Shown here: in pieces, positions 12,524-25,060 of the stretch
Layout of the letters: each line of letters opens with the position of its first letter
How positions within the stretch are numbered: the stretch's first letter is position 1
Source of the DNA: Calonectria ilicicola
Taxonomy: Eukaryota > Ascomycota > Sordariomycetes > Hypocreales > Nectriaceae
Reading direction: 5' to 3'
Length of the DNA stretch: 64,000 nucleotides
Assembly (NCBI GenBank): GCA_020809705.1
Contig: CP085829.1
Coordinates: 3,968,001 to 4,032,000, forward strand
The notes under the pieces: model-generated
Database searches by the model: none
The model's input: only the letters and a program-made list of their open reading frames with translations
What the model was told of the DNA's origin: nothing
Position numbers and translations under genes: made by a program

Positions 12524-13717
12524 AACGATATCCACAAAACTAGTTGTAGGGGAGAGAATAAAAAGCGTCGAGATCAGTTCTAAGGAGAATGACTATTAGT
12601 GAGCCGAACCAATATTTCCTTGCAAGCTGAGCTTGCGGGGAAGGAGGTCGAGAGTAGTGTGCTTGGGGGCGGAATAGGAGAGAAGGCGAAGAACGCCTGG
12701 GCATGAAGGAGCCACACGCGCAGTGGAGGAGAAGAAGTTTTGTTGACGGGGTAGAAAAGGGAGGAAGACAACGAAAGAATATACCTGAATCACAAAAGAA
12801 AGGCCCAGTCAAGCCAGAGATCACAACTCCACGTTGCACCCCTGATTTGATCCGGTGAATATCGTGCTCAAAAGAGGCTCGGCACGGTGAAGTCGGAGAG
12901 AATGAAAGGCGGAAAAAGAAAGAACGGGGGAGAAGGTGGAGGAAGTTTTTATACTGGTGCACGAGGAAAGCAGGCCTAAGCCTTGGCCTGCGCCAGCATT
13001 TAGGATTTAGGGGGATTTCACTGGCTACCTCCAGCTGAACTGCAGCTTGTTTGTCTCTGGTGGCTGACTGAATACCCTGCATGTTTGACAGTTGGCGTCG
13101 GCTGCTAGGACCGCCAAAGATTGCCATCGTATTCAGGCCATTAATTTCGCCAATGGATAGATGTGTTACGGTCCGAATCGATCTGGGTTCGCACAACAGG
13201 AGGAAACAATGGTATACAGAGAAAGCTGTGCCGGCAGCAGCAAAAATTGCTCGGACAGATGCATGCACAGTCGGTCTAGTTTGGATCGCCTTTGCCAAGG
13301 TCGCCTATAAGCAGCCATTGCAGTTGTCCCCTGCGAAGTTGTGCCGCCCTCCCTCTAAACGCACTCCGTAGTTTGGATGAACGTGGCGGCTGGGCGAGAG
13401 TCGAGAGATTAGGATTCGTTCACTTTCCATTCAAGAAGTTGTCAAATTGCCCCCCCTTCGCTTCTAAATCGTTGGTTACCGAGATTCCAGATCGTTGAGG
13501 TTGTGGTGTTGAGCGAATGAAGGGCGGATGCTGTGAAACCAACACTCTCACCGGGCCCATTAAATAGGCCCTACCCGGTGTGATTTGATCACGCCGAAGT
13601 CGCAACGGCAACGCGACGCCACTTCGTCACATAAAATTTCTGGGAGCTTCGGGATGGCCATCTGTATTGGATTATAAATGGGTATCTATCAGATATTTTA
13701 AACCTTACTCTTTATAT
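12524..13717. other. Intergenic region between helicase and IPI1
   Basis: Upstream of the helicase start and downstream of the IPI1 stop. The minus-strand frames here are short and low in complexity. I see no gene. Confidence 0.5.
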
Positions 13718-14853
13718 TTACCAAAGGCTAAGCAGATCCTGAGTATCCATCGCCGTGGAGCTTTCGTAGCCATCCATTCCGTCTTGCAACGCCTTGTCTA
13801 AAATTGCAGCGGCTCTTCCCGTTGGACCGCCCTCCTTTTTTGCTTGGTCGACTCCCTTGACCATGGCCTCAAGAAATCTACGCTCGAAAACCCGCTGTCT
13901 GGCCTCCCGGCTGGGATACATCTCGCCTTCTTCATCACGGCGATCGCCGTATAAATTGAGATACTCGAAAGCATTCGAATCCCGTGGCATCCGGTACATG
14001 CTCTCCCAATTTTCCGATTCGCTCTCTGGGATTTCCGTTTCAGGGTGAAGACCAGCTTCAAGAAACTTGGTCAAAGTGGTAATCTGCCGGGCGTACGTCG
14101 CGGCATCCTTCGCACGCAGCCCTGATCGTGTTCCAGATGACCACCCTGATTTTGAGGAGGATAGCTGCCACCCCATGAGGGCAAAGAAGCTATTCAATGT
14201 TTTGACCCAGCCACCGGGGCAAGTAACCAGATTGTCATCCGCAACATCGAGGAGCCACTCCAGCACTCCAAGAGAGTCGTTGCTGATGTCGGCTGACAGA
14301 TGGGTCATGCCAGCTCGGATGAACATGGTTGCTTGTTCGGTGCTGTGCCTCACTTCCTGAGGAGGGAGAGCTCTAAAAAGTTTCAACAATTGACTCCTCA
14401 CTGGCGTCGAACTGTCCGATATTAGGGGAAGCAGTTTGGAGAGAATTGCATGGGTCCCCACTGGGTTTACAGGGGGTTCTGATGAGAGTTGGGTGGTGAG
14501 ATAGGCTAGAGACTCTCTTCGCTGCTTGTCTGATTTTGAGGATGAGGCAAGGGACAGGCTGTGCTTGAATTGTTGAACGACGTCTGGGGCTGTTGTCGAT
14601 AATGACTGATTGCCCATAACAATTGCTACATGGAGTCAACACAGCGCTTGGATGATTGCGCGCACATCTTTGGCTCACCTTTTGATTTGAAGCTGGTATC
14701 TGTAAAGTTGGAGGCCTTTGCTTTGGCCTTGCCAACCTTGAACTTCGGTTTCTGACTTCGGTAAGACTGACAGTCTCTCAATGTTCAGCAAGATCAGACA
14801 CCTACCTGGAAGTCCTTCTGTTTCTCCTTCTTCTTCTTGTTGCTGGAACCCAT
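13718..14853 (-). CDS. IPI1: Pre-rRNA processing protein Ipi1 (Tex10 family)
   Basis: Three exons (14853-14806, 14751-14679, 14625-13718) give about 342 residues; the introns of 54 and 53 bp keep phase. The N-terminus is a basic Lys-rich stretch (MGSSNKKKKEKQKDFQKPKF) of the type seen in nucleolar ribosome-assembly factors, followed by FKVGKAKAKASNFTDTSFKSK, here split over two introns, which is typical of Ipi1. The remainder is an alpha-helical HEAT/ARM-like region. Ipi1 is part of the Rix1 (Rix1-Ipi1-Ipi3) complex, which acts with Rea1 in nuclear maturation and export of pre-60S ribosomes and in ITS2 processing. It is divergent from the Roadblock gene, with 391 bp between the start codons. 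Confidence 0.88.
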
Positions 14854-15244
14854 TGTGACGAATTTAAACTAGCAGCAGAAAACTGAAGTAAAAAAAAAGA
14901 TTTATTTGATAGGATGCCACGAGATTGTGGTCGCTTTACAAATGCTCACTGGACGCTCGTGTATCCAATCCTTCCACTGATGTTGCTTGAAGATTTCCTG
15001 CATGGGCTCTGGGTGGGGCGCGAAATTTTGGCGGTGACGGGCGGCAAAACTTTGGCCTAGGCCCCGCGGCTGGGATGGATCATGGGAGCTCTCTACACAC
15101 GAGGCAAGGAGACGGCGCCCATCGCAACCACTGCACTCTCAAACACGCTACGCTGTCGTGATACCCGGGACGACTTAACCGACCGCTCTATTAATTACTT
15201 ATCGCGAGAAGGATTTTCGCCGATCCCTTCGGTGTGCCCCGAAA
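14854..15244. promoter_or_regulatory. Divergent promoter between IPI1 and the Roadblock gene
   Basis: A 391-bp intergenic segment must contain both promoters. Around 15018-15055 there is GCGAAATTTTGGCGG and, 8-15 bases further, GGCGGCAAAAC. These two E2F/MBF-like elements face each other as an inverted pair. The link to cell-cycle control is inference. Confidence 0.4.
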
Positions 15245-15766
15245 ATGGCCGACACCTCGCTGGTACGCTGGATCAGAACAAACATCAGCGGAGCATCTTC
15301 TAATTATGGATAGGCAAACGGCCAAGACCCCCTTGATGAGAAGCTGGGTCGGCTCTCTAAGAAACCAGGCGTAAAGGCCAGCATCGTCATCGACCGAGCG
15401 ACCGGATCTATTCTCAAGACTAGCGGACAAGTTGATGCTCTTCAAACGTCGAAAACGCGAACGGTGTCGACGGCGACATCCTTTTCGAGCGAAACCCCCG
15501 CACCAGAGGAATCAGAAACAAAAGGTGTGGAACAATTTGCGGGAATGGTTTGGAACTTTGTCAACAACTCCGGCAGTTTTGTCCAAGAGCTGGACACCGA
15601 GGTGGGTTTCCCTGCCCTCCACTACGACTGTGGATCGCGAGCGATTTCTGACGCGTGATAGGATGAGGTGAAGCTGCTCCGGCTACGAACGCGCAAACAA
15701 GAGCTCGTCATCGTACCGGACCCAAAGTACCTGCTTGTGGTGGTGCATGATACGCCCCCAGCCTGA
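15245..15766 (+). CDS. Dynein light chain, Roadblock/LC7 family
   Basis: Three exons (15245-15262, 15314-15601, 15662-15766) encode about 136 residues. The introns of 51 and 60 bp have CTAAT and CTGAC branch points and TAG acceptors and join in phase. The first exon has only six codons (MADTSL). The protein shows the Roadblock/LC7 fold: LDEKLGRLSKKPGVKASIVI, a long acidic/Ser-rich loop (residues about 50-70), then an amphipathic helix, and finally KLLRLRTRKQELVIVPDPKY followed by LLVVVHD. Family members are dimeric light chains of cytoplasmic dynein that bind the intermediate chain. The internal loop is longer than in animal DYNLRB (about 96 residues), which is common in fungal forms. Confidence 0.87.
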
Positions 15767-18258
15767 GGCTAGCTTGATGCTGTCCTACCAATCCCTCAAT
15801 CCTCTTTTTTTTATTTTATTTTCAGGGCAGACCCACGTCGTCAGCTCTAACGGGGGTGACGAGAATGATGACGGTTACGATTGGCCAAGATACTAGGAAA
15901 GGATCAGGGAGCGAGAAGCGGTGATGTTCGGATCAGCTGGGGAGGTTTGACTGGGTTTTTGCATTCACCATTGGCGGCGAAGAGATGGCAGGGCGATTCG
16001 GGACGAGCTGCCACCAATTAGCGACCTGTGTTTTTGGAGATGGACGACAGTTTCGCACAGCAGCTGCAGTGCAGCACGCAGTGGCGGCAGTCATCGCGGT
16101 TAACCAGAGAGGCGTACAAGAGCAAGGGCACCGAGCTGGAGTTTGCGCCTCTTTGATCGGAGTACCCATAACCCGCCCGTACCCCTGGGTGCAAGTTTCT
16201 ACATATCTTTTTTCAGGGTATCAAGTGCCATGCCACCAGATACAGCAATCCCTAGGAGCGACCTGAGCCGAGAAGAGGCTAGCGTCAAGACGCTACCGCG
16301 TGTTTCGAACTTTCGATGGGGCCGAACGGCTGCAACCGGGTGAGGCCGCTGTTTCATAAGGGGTCGTAATGAAGACAAATCGAGCATGGTCAGTCAAGGG
16401 CGGAGTACGAAGGGCCAGGGGTAGCGGCATGGAGACTGTGGAGCCCAGGCGAGGAGGATTCACGCGAGTGGTAGGGATCTCGTTGCTCTTTCAGGGACGC
16501 AGCAGGAAATCGGTAGGGATACAAGGAAGAAGCAAGTGTAGCAAGCAAGTACGAAATCGGAATTTAGCAAACAGATGCTGTGCCAAACATGCAACCTCAA
16601 AACACTTGACGATGGGTCCTGTGTGGGCTAGCAGGACGCCACAAGACCGGGCCAGAAGGGTCGGGATCGGGAGCTGGTTTATGCAACACCCGACGGAAGT
16701 GCCACCAGAGGACTTGCTGGACCCTCTCTGATGCTCTAGACGCCCATTAGAGACCTGTTAGAGGCCCTTTAAACCTGGCAGCCAAAAGAAGCCGGCCTTG
16801 GAGCCAAGTTTCCTGCTGCGTGGAAGAGTGCGTTAGGGCGCTGATCACCCGAGCGCCGCTACCGGTTCGTGGCCAGGGAAGGATGGAACCGCTAAGGACG
16901 GGATTCTGGTGATAGCTCAAGTCTGAAGGGCGGTGGGCTCGTTAGGCTGGTGGCGGAGGTTTCGAAGCGCATCGGCCGCCTTGGTGATGGTGCAGCGGCG
17001 TCCTTTTTTGTGTGTGTCTCGCTGCACGGGTGTCCTCCACTTTACGATGGTGGAGGCCCACGCACCACGAGCAAGCCACCTCACGCACTGGTCGAGCGCA
17101 AGTCCCTGCCGAGCCCGGCTCGATTGGAGGCTGACTGACACGACATGGGATTTGTGGATTTGAAGGGGCAAACGAGGAGGGGAGGGGCGCGCGGCTGCAG
17201 AAATTCCCTTGGGGGGGGGGGGGGATAAGATATATAAGCATCGCAAGGCGGCATTGCGGACGCCCGGGAGACGAGCTGCGGAACGCCGAACGGCTGCTTG
17301 CTTAAATTTCGGAGCGCGAACAAACAAGACGACGAGAGAGCCTTGGGGAAACACGAGCGACGATCGGTCATTTCATCAAACAGCCCAGGACCTCCGCAGT
17401 ATCCGGCTGTCTACTGTCGTGTAACGGCGTGCGTGGGGTCGTTGTGCAAGAGTACGAGGCCAACGGAGCACAAAAGACGGGGATCTGTGGGATTTGCTGC
17501 GTCGGATTTGTCCTCATCGACGGCAACCTGAGACGGCCGACAGACAGGCTTCCCTGATGGCATATATGTTGGGCGATGTAAGTATTTGAGCTGATCCTCT
17601 TTTTGCTTGACGATGTCGGTTCACTGTGGTTGACAAACGTTACGGTTAGACTTTGAACCGTCTCTCGTTTCTCAACCCCGGCAACCATCGCTGTCCCTGT
17701 TCCGTTTATTCATTGTTTCATCAATCGCCATTTCTTGGGTTCGTTTTTTCCCCTGGCTTGGGCTTCCTTACCGACAGTCCGCGTATGGGGTCAAGACGAG
17801 CTGCAACCTTCATCCTTGAAAGCACGGTTCTATTCTTGCCTCACCGACCCAGCAATTCCCCGTTCACGTCACCAAGCGCATTGGAACAAATCTCGGGCGA
17901 ATAAAACGACAAAAGAGGACAAAGCAACTTCTGTATTAATTTTTTCGGCTGACGATTCGAGGCAGGAAACATTCTGCTTAGAAAAACTGAAGCAAGATTC
18001 CTTCTTTTTTCTTCTTCTTCTTCTTCCTTCTTTAGTGTCGGCCCAAGACCGCCTCACTTTACTGCACCTGTCGACAACCATCAATCGGGCACATCCGAGA
18101 CTGAACCAGCACACAACTACACAGCCGACATATACGTAAACGGACACAAACACGGGGGACGCATACGCACACAGACAGAGGTCGCTTCTGGATTGCCGCC
18201 GATGCTTGTCGCCGTCGCCGTCGCAACGCAACCGTTGGTGGATTATTAGCAGCGTTGC
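15767..18258. other. Long intergenic region and leader of the 18259 gene
   Basis: About 2.5 kb without a supported gene. The open frames between 16 and 17.4 kb lack motifs and plausible composition on both strands. A poly-G tract of 14 bases lies near 17212. The last 500 bases are pyrimidine-rich with TTC runs near 18005, which fits a long 5' leader. Confidence 0.5.
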
Positions 18259-21200
18259 ATGATGCCTCTCACCAAACCCCGGCCCAAGGGCCACAAGAAG
18301 TCCAAGTCGGTGGCGGACATTCCAAAACGGCCAAGCGGTCACAAAAAGTCAAAGTCGACGCTTGAGAATACAATTGAGCGGCTGTCGCCGTCGTTGCGTG
18401 AACACTCACGGGATCAGCTCGAGCAACGGTTGGACGCCACGCTTCTGGAAGAGGACGAGGAAGGGGACGAAGCCACCTGCATGACTTTCGGCACCAGTAC
18501 GACGTCGTCTCAGCAGTACGAGGAACCAACACCGACCGTGTCATCGTCAGGGGTCACCGCCGACTCGTCGACATCAGGATCCGTCCCAGCGCCAGGGGGC
18601 AACAGCGGCCTCTTTTCCAAACCGGAGTTCCGCCTTCAGAGTCTCTTCTCACGAGCCAAAAAACGAGTCAAGGACCGTGGTGGCGTTCCGCCACGCAGCG
18701 AGACCGAGACTCCCGAGGATCAGCAACCGTTGGGGCGTTTGAGTCCAGGAGATTGTGTAAGTAAAAAAAAAAAACCAAAAACAAAAGTGAAACCGGGCGT
18801 ATGCATGTGCATGTGTGAAGAGAGGAAAAAAAGCACAAAGCGAAAAAGGGACGGTCTGACGATAACTCAATTGAGAGGGCAGCGGCAGTGACTGCAGCCT
18901 ATGACAGGTCCAAATTGGCTTTTGGTCAGGGTCCTCGAGTGAGGTGCAGTGGGCAGCTCCCGGCGCATCAGGCCACTGAGGCTCCTCCTCAGCCGAGGCG
19001 GGCTTGTCCTGTGGTGCGGTGCGGCCTTGAACCGACCGACGTAGTGGTGGTGCCGTCGTGTCGCGTGCCAGATGATCCCGCTGCATGTCGTTGCCGCCAC
19101 TGCTCCTTGCACTTCTCAGGTCATCCGTCATGCGCAGCTAAGCTAAGCTCGGTGGTCGCGGCGCGATCCCCATTTCCCTTCGGACTTGCGACTGCGTCGA
19201 GTCCACTACAGCAAGCTTGCTTCGACCCTGCTTCTTCTGCCCCTCCCAATCAATTTTCAATTGTGATCTGATTTGGCCGATCCCTCTTTTTCCTTTTTTT
19301 TCCTTCCTTTTTTTCTTCTTTCCCATCCCAATTCCACCCTCTCCTCCTCATCAATTCGCCGTCAGCTAATGCGAGAGCCTTTCTCCCGCCTTTCTAGGTC
19401 CTCCCAATCTCTCCCCCGCAATCTCCTCCACACCGCGGCGTCGCTCCCGAACGAACCGTCCGTTTCCAGGACCCACTTCCTCATTCGCCGTCACGGCCAC
19501 GACCACTCCCTTCCCCGCGTTCACCACCAGATCAGAACAAGCCACTCCCTCCTCCTCCCCCCACCCCGGGCACGGAGGTGGTTTCTCCTACTTCTCCCCT
19601 CCCTCCCCTTCTTCCTCCATCTGCCACTTCCGCAAAACCCGTCCTCAAGCTCGAGAGAATCATGGCTACTCTCACTGAGGCAGAGATTGAGAAGCTCTTC
19701 TCCGGTGCACCACAGTACTTCGCACGCAGCGAGGGCCATTGCTCCGGAGCTCCTCACCCCAGCGTTGCATTTCCTTTTGACGAAGCATTGGAGATCCGTG
19801 ATCTCACCGATCATGCTCAAATTGAAGACCGCGCCTGGAGCGGCGTCACAGCATGGCCACATCTAACCAGAGACACCAACCGGGACCCTGCTGCTCGGAA
19901 GCTGGCGGCCGAGTCTCGCAAGGCTCATTTCTTTATCCGCTGCCGTGAGCGTCCCAACATGTTGAGCATGCAGGGCCTTGAAAAAGGCACCATGGGCTAC
20001 CAATCAGCTCTCGAAATTTCCGTCGGCGACTCCCTTGAGGAGGAGCAATTCGGATTCGACAGCGTTGGTAAGAAAGCCCAGGTCATCATCGAGGCACGTG
20101 AGCGTATGCTCTCACCTCTGGGCCACCTACGTCGTCTCCCTGAGACGGAAATCCTCGACAGGCTCAAGCGCAATGGCGAGCTGTACAGGGACAACGACCT
20201 CCGCAAAAGGACATCCGTTTCGACCTACCAGGATCTCTTCCACACTTTTATGCGACCATCTAATGCGGTTGTCGACAAGCGTGACCACTACAGCTTGGCC
20301 AATCAGATCAATGCGCTACTGAAATGTCTCGGAACCCCTAATGTCTGGTTTGACTTTACGCACGTTGAGTGGCGGATTCGATTGGGTCAGATATTGTGGG
20401 GTGGCCGTGACGGGGATGACCTCGAGGACGATTCATCTATTCACGACGCGGCCCACACCAGCGAGCGCGCCGAGGAAAAGTATTGGCTTCTGATGCAGAT
20501 CCTCGTTTCGACCGAGCTCCTCATCCGCCTCGATGCTGTTACCGAAGGCGAGGAGTATGGTGGAGTCGAGTCGTTCCGGCCCATCGATGTCGTTCATTTC
20601 GAGAGGGCTGCGACGCAGATGGTCAAGTGGTCCCTGCATCTCGCGCGCAGCTGGCTCGAGAATATCCATCTTGCCAAGACAGAGGGATCCCCCGCCAAGT
20701 CGCTCACTCCAACCACACCTGGGTCTGGATGGCTTGGTGCGCTTGTGAGCAAGATTAACTTGCGCCACCACCAGGAAGAAAAGCCTGCAACCCACAGCTA
20801 CACGTTTCAGGGACGTCAGGCACAGCGCCAGGTGAATGGCCTTACTCACTTCGCCAGGAAGCTGCAATGGCCCGGCATCGACACCTATGAGGCACTGATC
20901 TCCGAAAACCTGCGCAACTCGGTTGGCACCCCACCGCTGCCCACTCCTACCCCAACCCCCTTGCCGACTGGGGAAAAGCAGGATTCGTACTTTGGATCAT
21001 GGGACCGCCCCAAGAGCCCCTACGACAGGGTTCAGCTCCAGCGAAGGAAGCTGGCTGCTGTCCTGCACGCCTCGGGCTGGCTGTCCAAGTCGTACATTTT
21101 CGGCCTGATGCTCCCTGGCGATGGCCTCTACCATTTCCTGATGGCTACGCTTTTGGAAAATGATCCTGCAGCAATGGAAAAGCTGGGGCCCGTTGCCAAT

Positions 21201-22437
21201 CTTGCCGGAGGATTTGTGTACTCTGGAAAGAGTTTTTGGAGCATCTCGTGCATCGTCGGCCGCGTGCTCGCAGCTGGAAAGGGATCCGCCGAGTGCATGG
21301 GATGGGTGTCGAGCGACCTCCTCCCGATCGGAAAAGGTGACGGATGGATCAATATTGAGTGCGAGGATGTGCCAGGTAAGCCGCTGCGCGAACTGGGCGT
21401 GAATAGAAAACCATGTGACTAACGTTTATACAGGAGAGATGACACACCTTGGCAAAAAGGCAAGGCTCTGGGCCAAGAAGCGGGTTGAAAAGGAGTCGTC
21501 TATTCTCGGAGACGCAGATGAGTTTTCGGTTCTCCCCGCCGACTTCATCATCCCCCACGAGAACACCTATCAGACTCCTCCCCCTTCTGTGTCTGTCAAA
21601 CTCCAGAACTTGGAGCTCCTCGCCCCGGCAAACGCAATCCAAAAGACACCCTTTGCGAACAAGAGCCAGAACGGCAAGCTGAAGGCGGCACAGGAGAACG
21701 GGAAATGGCCTGAGCTCCTGTCCCACCCCGCCAGCATCAGCTTTTCCATCTCTACCGACGACAACATCCCAGAGCAATTTTCCTTCTCGCTGGCGTACGA
21801 CGTGAACTTTGTGACTGCGCACCCGTGCACACCATCGCGCGGTGTCCGGTTCCTCAAGTCCCCCACCAGCCCCACGATCCAGCAAATCGATGTCTCTGGG
21901 TCTGACCTGCTCGGGAAGAGCTCTCGGCCCGCGCACAGGACTGGTAAGATAAGGTTGATGTTTCGAGTAAGACTGTTGACTAACTTGGAGACTGCAGGTC
22001 ATCCTCTGCACAAGTACTACAATTACACGGTGATGCATGTCTCGGAGCTGCTCCGGCGACAGCACGTGCCACTCTCTGAGCTGCTTGCTGTGTCGACCAA
22101 TGCCCGTCGGCCGACGCAGAAGGCGGGCAGCGAGCGTGTGCTGGTCATCGACTGCATCACCAACATGGCGCCTGAGTCGCCCATGTCCCCGACGCGTGAG
22201 CGTCTGACGTCAAAGTATAATATTGTCCAGCGGCGAGGAAGCTTCCCCGCCGCAGCGCAGATGCACTTTGAGTCCAGGAAGCGCCAATTCGGTTCCGACC
22301 TGGAGATCATGGTGCGGGCCATCTGCGCACAGAATGGGTGGAACGCCATCATCAGCCGACGAAAGCGCGGATGCTTGGCTTGTGCGATTAGAGAGGCGGG
22401 AGCGCTGCAGTGGAAGGTAATCATCCGAGTGGAGTAA
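18259..22437 (+). CDS. Large protein of unknown function, filamentous-fungal type
   Basis: Four exons: 18259-18756, 19398-21375, 21434-21943 and 21998-22437, about 1141 residues. The first intron is unusually long here (641 bp), with GTAAGT donor, CTAAT branch point and TAG acceptor. It joins in phase to an open, Pro-rich frame leading straight into the conserved-looking body (residues about 255-1141). The N-terminus carries two GHKKSKS repeats and a Ser/Thr-rich disordered region. The body starts near MATLTEAEIEKLFSGAPQYF and looks globular and alpha-helical, with a Pro/Thr linker at about residue 685 (TPTPTPLP). I recognise no named catalytic domain. The introns of 58 and 54 bp near the end keep phase. 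From general memory, similar proteins occur in other Pezizomycotina. The function is unknown. Confidence 0.8.
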
Positions 22438-23319
22438 TGTGCGGTGCGAGGGGGGAAGAGGAGGAGAAATAATTGGCAGCAACAACACATGTGATGACGA
22501 CATGCGACTCCATTTTCCTGGCGTTTTGTGTAATCCTTTGCTATTTCTTTTTTTTTTTTCTTTTTTAGTCTGATCTTCTTTTCTTTTGTCATGCGGGAAA
22601 AGCACAGGAACAAATGTGCTGGGCTGGAAAGGGGGACTACGGATAGGGCGGCCTGGATTTGGGATACGATGTGATGACCAAAGGAGATGTTCGCATACGT
22701 CAATGTGTGATACCACTCAATACCTCATGATGAGAGAGCTGGGGGACAGAGAGAGACAGAGAGAATGGGGGGACAATCGAAAGCAAGAATGATCGATCTT
22801 GAATACTTAGTTACTTGGTGTCATGACACAAACACACGCGCACACACACACATATGGACTGTGTATCGACCCTTGGAGGCCCTTGCGACAAGAGCAAAAG
22901 AGACGGAAAGGACACACACACACACACACACACTGATACAAAAACCTGATAATCAAATATAATCAATCCACTCCCCATCTTAGATGATTTTAGCTTGACT
23001 TTGCTGCAAAACTTGGCTTGATTTTGAGGCGACTATACCTTGTTTTTGGCTGATGGCATTGGCCAATTCGCACAAGCACAAGCTCAAGCTCTTTGCCTGC
23101 AGGTGCACGTTGTAAGTCAGCAGCAGGCCCACCCAAAGGTCCACCAAAAGGGCCACAATCGGCCTAGCGGGCTTCCCCACAAACCAACGACGCCCCCCGT
23201 GCGCGCGGGCGCTCGGTGGCCGGTAGGCGATTGCGGCGACGTCTCTCAGCGGGCGAAATTGCGACATCACTCATCTGTCAACTTCCTCGCAAACAAACCA
23301 AAAACCGCAACCGCAGACC
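22438..23319. other. Intergenic region with CA microsatellites
   Basis: It contains T-rich tracts near 22550, CA-type microsatellites near 22832-22852 and 22913-22933, and a GC-rich segment before the Asterix gene. No gene is supported. Confidence 0.5.
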
Positions 23320-24481
23320 ATGGCGCCCAACAACAACAACAAGGACATGCGACGGGCCGACCTGAGTGAGTCTCGCACCACCCCCTCCTTCATGCACTGC
23401 GACACGGCCTGCAGCCAGCCAGCCTTTTAGCCCGTCACCGCCCAATCCCAATCCCAATCCCTCCAAACCCCATCGCTGTCTTTGCGTGTTTGTGCTGGCT
23501 GGCTGGCTTGCCTTGCCACTCACTCACTCTCTCACTCTCTCTCTGTCTGCTGCGCTACACCCGCGATCGATGCGACGCGCCCCTCTTCTTCCCTTACCCT
23601 TACCCTTACACTTCCCATGCCATTCCATTCCATTCCCATGGCCCAATCCAATGCACTGCTAACCACCGCTCGCAGTCATCCCGTATCAGGAGCCCAAGGC
23701 CAAGGGCGACTCCGCCGACTTCTCGTCCACCATCTCGACGACCCTGCCCATGGCCGCCATGTTTACCCGCAACAAGCTGATCGGATGGTACGTCTCTATT
23801 ATTGTGGATTTTTTGAGGGGGGCATTCTGTCCTCACGGGTGGCGGGAGGGGACCAGCAGCAGCAGCAAGCCATGATGCGCAGATGGTGCCATGTGCGACG
23901 CCGCCTCTGCTCCGTTGCACAACCACACCCCAGCCAGCCCCCGGGCGGGCGATGCGTGAAACCACCCGCGATAATGCCCATCGCGCTGATCGCCCACCAC
24001 CTTCCCTGCGCTGTAGCCGTAAGCCTCTTTGTTCCCTCTTGCTAATTGCGCCTTTGCAGGGCCGCCGTCGTCTTCTCCATCCAGAGCTGGCTTGGGGAGA
24101 GCGAGGAGTCGCAGAAGAACTCAACCACCCCGGGCTACTTCTCCGTGGGCATGTCAAGTAAGTTTCCGTGTGTGTGTGTGTGTGTCTGTGTGCGTGCGCG
24201 TGTCTGCCTGTCCTCTTGTTTTGCCTGTCCCTAATCAACCCACCCCCCCCCTGTGATGGTGGTGGTGGTGGTGGGCAATATATCTGGCGGTCAGGCAGGG
24301 TTGGCAGTTTTCTGCGCGTTTCTTTTCTTTTTCCTTCCTCGTCGTTGCAACCAAGCCGCTGACCATGCGCGACACACAAACAGTCATGTCCTTGGCCATC
24401 ACCTACCTCCCACTGTTCCTCCCTCCCCCCGGCGGTCGCGCCCCAGCCGGGGAGGCTGCCAAGCCTGCGATCCTCACCTGA
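23320..24481 (+). CDS. Asterix/UPF0139 family ER membrane protein (PAT complex subunit)
   Basis: Four exons (23320-23365, 23676-23787, 24060-24157, 24384-24481) encode 117 residues. All splice phases agree. The introns (310, 272, 226 bp) are four to five times longer than is usual in this window. The protein starts MAPNNNNKDMRRADLIIPYQ, has an early hydrophobic stretch (TLPMAAMF), then NKLIGWAAVVFSIQSWLGES and GYFSVGMSIMSLAITYLPLF, giving two or three membrane segments. This pattern matches the UPF0139 family (human Asterix/WDR83OS). In animals Asterix pairs with CCDC47 in the PAT complex, an intramembrane chaperone for multi-pass proteins at the ER. The role in fungi is inferred from that. 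The Pro-rich tail is cytosolic-type. Confidence 0.85.
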
Positions 24482-25060
24482 GGATGCAGGTTGTAGGAAT
24501 CGGGAGAGACTGCGGGGAGCGATTGGCCCGTTACTGGTGGAGGGTGGGAGTCGCAGCAGCAGCTCGAGTGATGGAAAAAACAAGGCTGCAGGTGACGAGG
24601 AGGAGCATGCACCAGTCAAAGCTGCCGGAGTTGACGTCTCGCTTAGGTTGTACGGGACGCTGTACGTGTAATGTGCAATATAATATAATAGTCCTGTTCC
24701 CAATCATCACCGTCTAGTGCCGTCTCCACCAAGTTGCTCGCGTTGCACAACATGAAGCTAGTTGGTCAATCAGGTCATATGCGTCAGAAGGAGGACGCCT
24801 GGAGAACCTGACCTTTTCAGCTCGACGAGTTGCCTCGCCCGTTCGTCCCACTACATAACCGCTGTGTCGGGCCCTCCTTGCTGCTCAGTTGAATTCCCCC
24901 TTTCCCTAGCTAGAGTCCCTTTACAACTCGCAACTCCTCGAAGCTTCTCCTCCCAAGGACAACAAGATCTCAAACCTCTTCTGCAACTTTGCTTCCTCCT
25001 CCTTCTTCTTCTTTTTCACCCCTACTACCTCTTTACCAAAAAGCCTCCTTTTTTTTCGCC
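24482..25060. other. Intergenic region and leader of the APH-like gene
   Basis: No gene is supported. The last 80 bases before 25061 are pyrimidine-rich (TTC/CTC runs), as in many fungal leaders. Confidence 0.5.

Noticed and set aside
16369..17400. Several ORFs of 70-145 codons on both strands
   Set aside because: They overlap each other in opposite directions, have poor composition, no motifs and no matching splice sites.
19578..19661. Alternative GTG or ATG 19662 start for the 1141-residue protein
   Set aside because: The frame upstream to 19398 is open and Pro-rich and joins in phase with the exon ending at 18756, so an upstream start is better.
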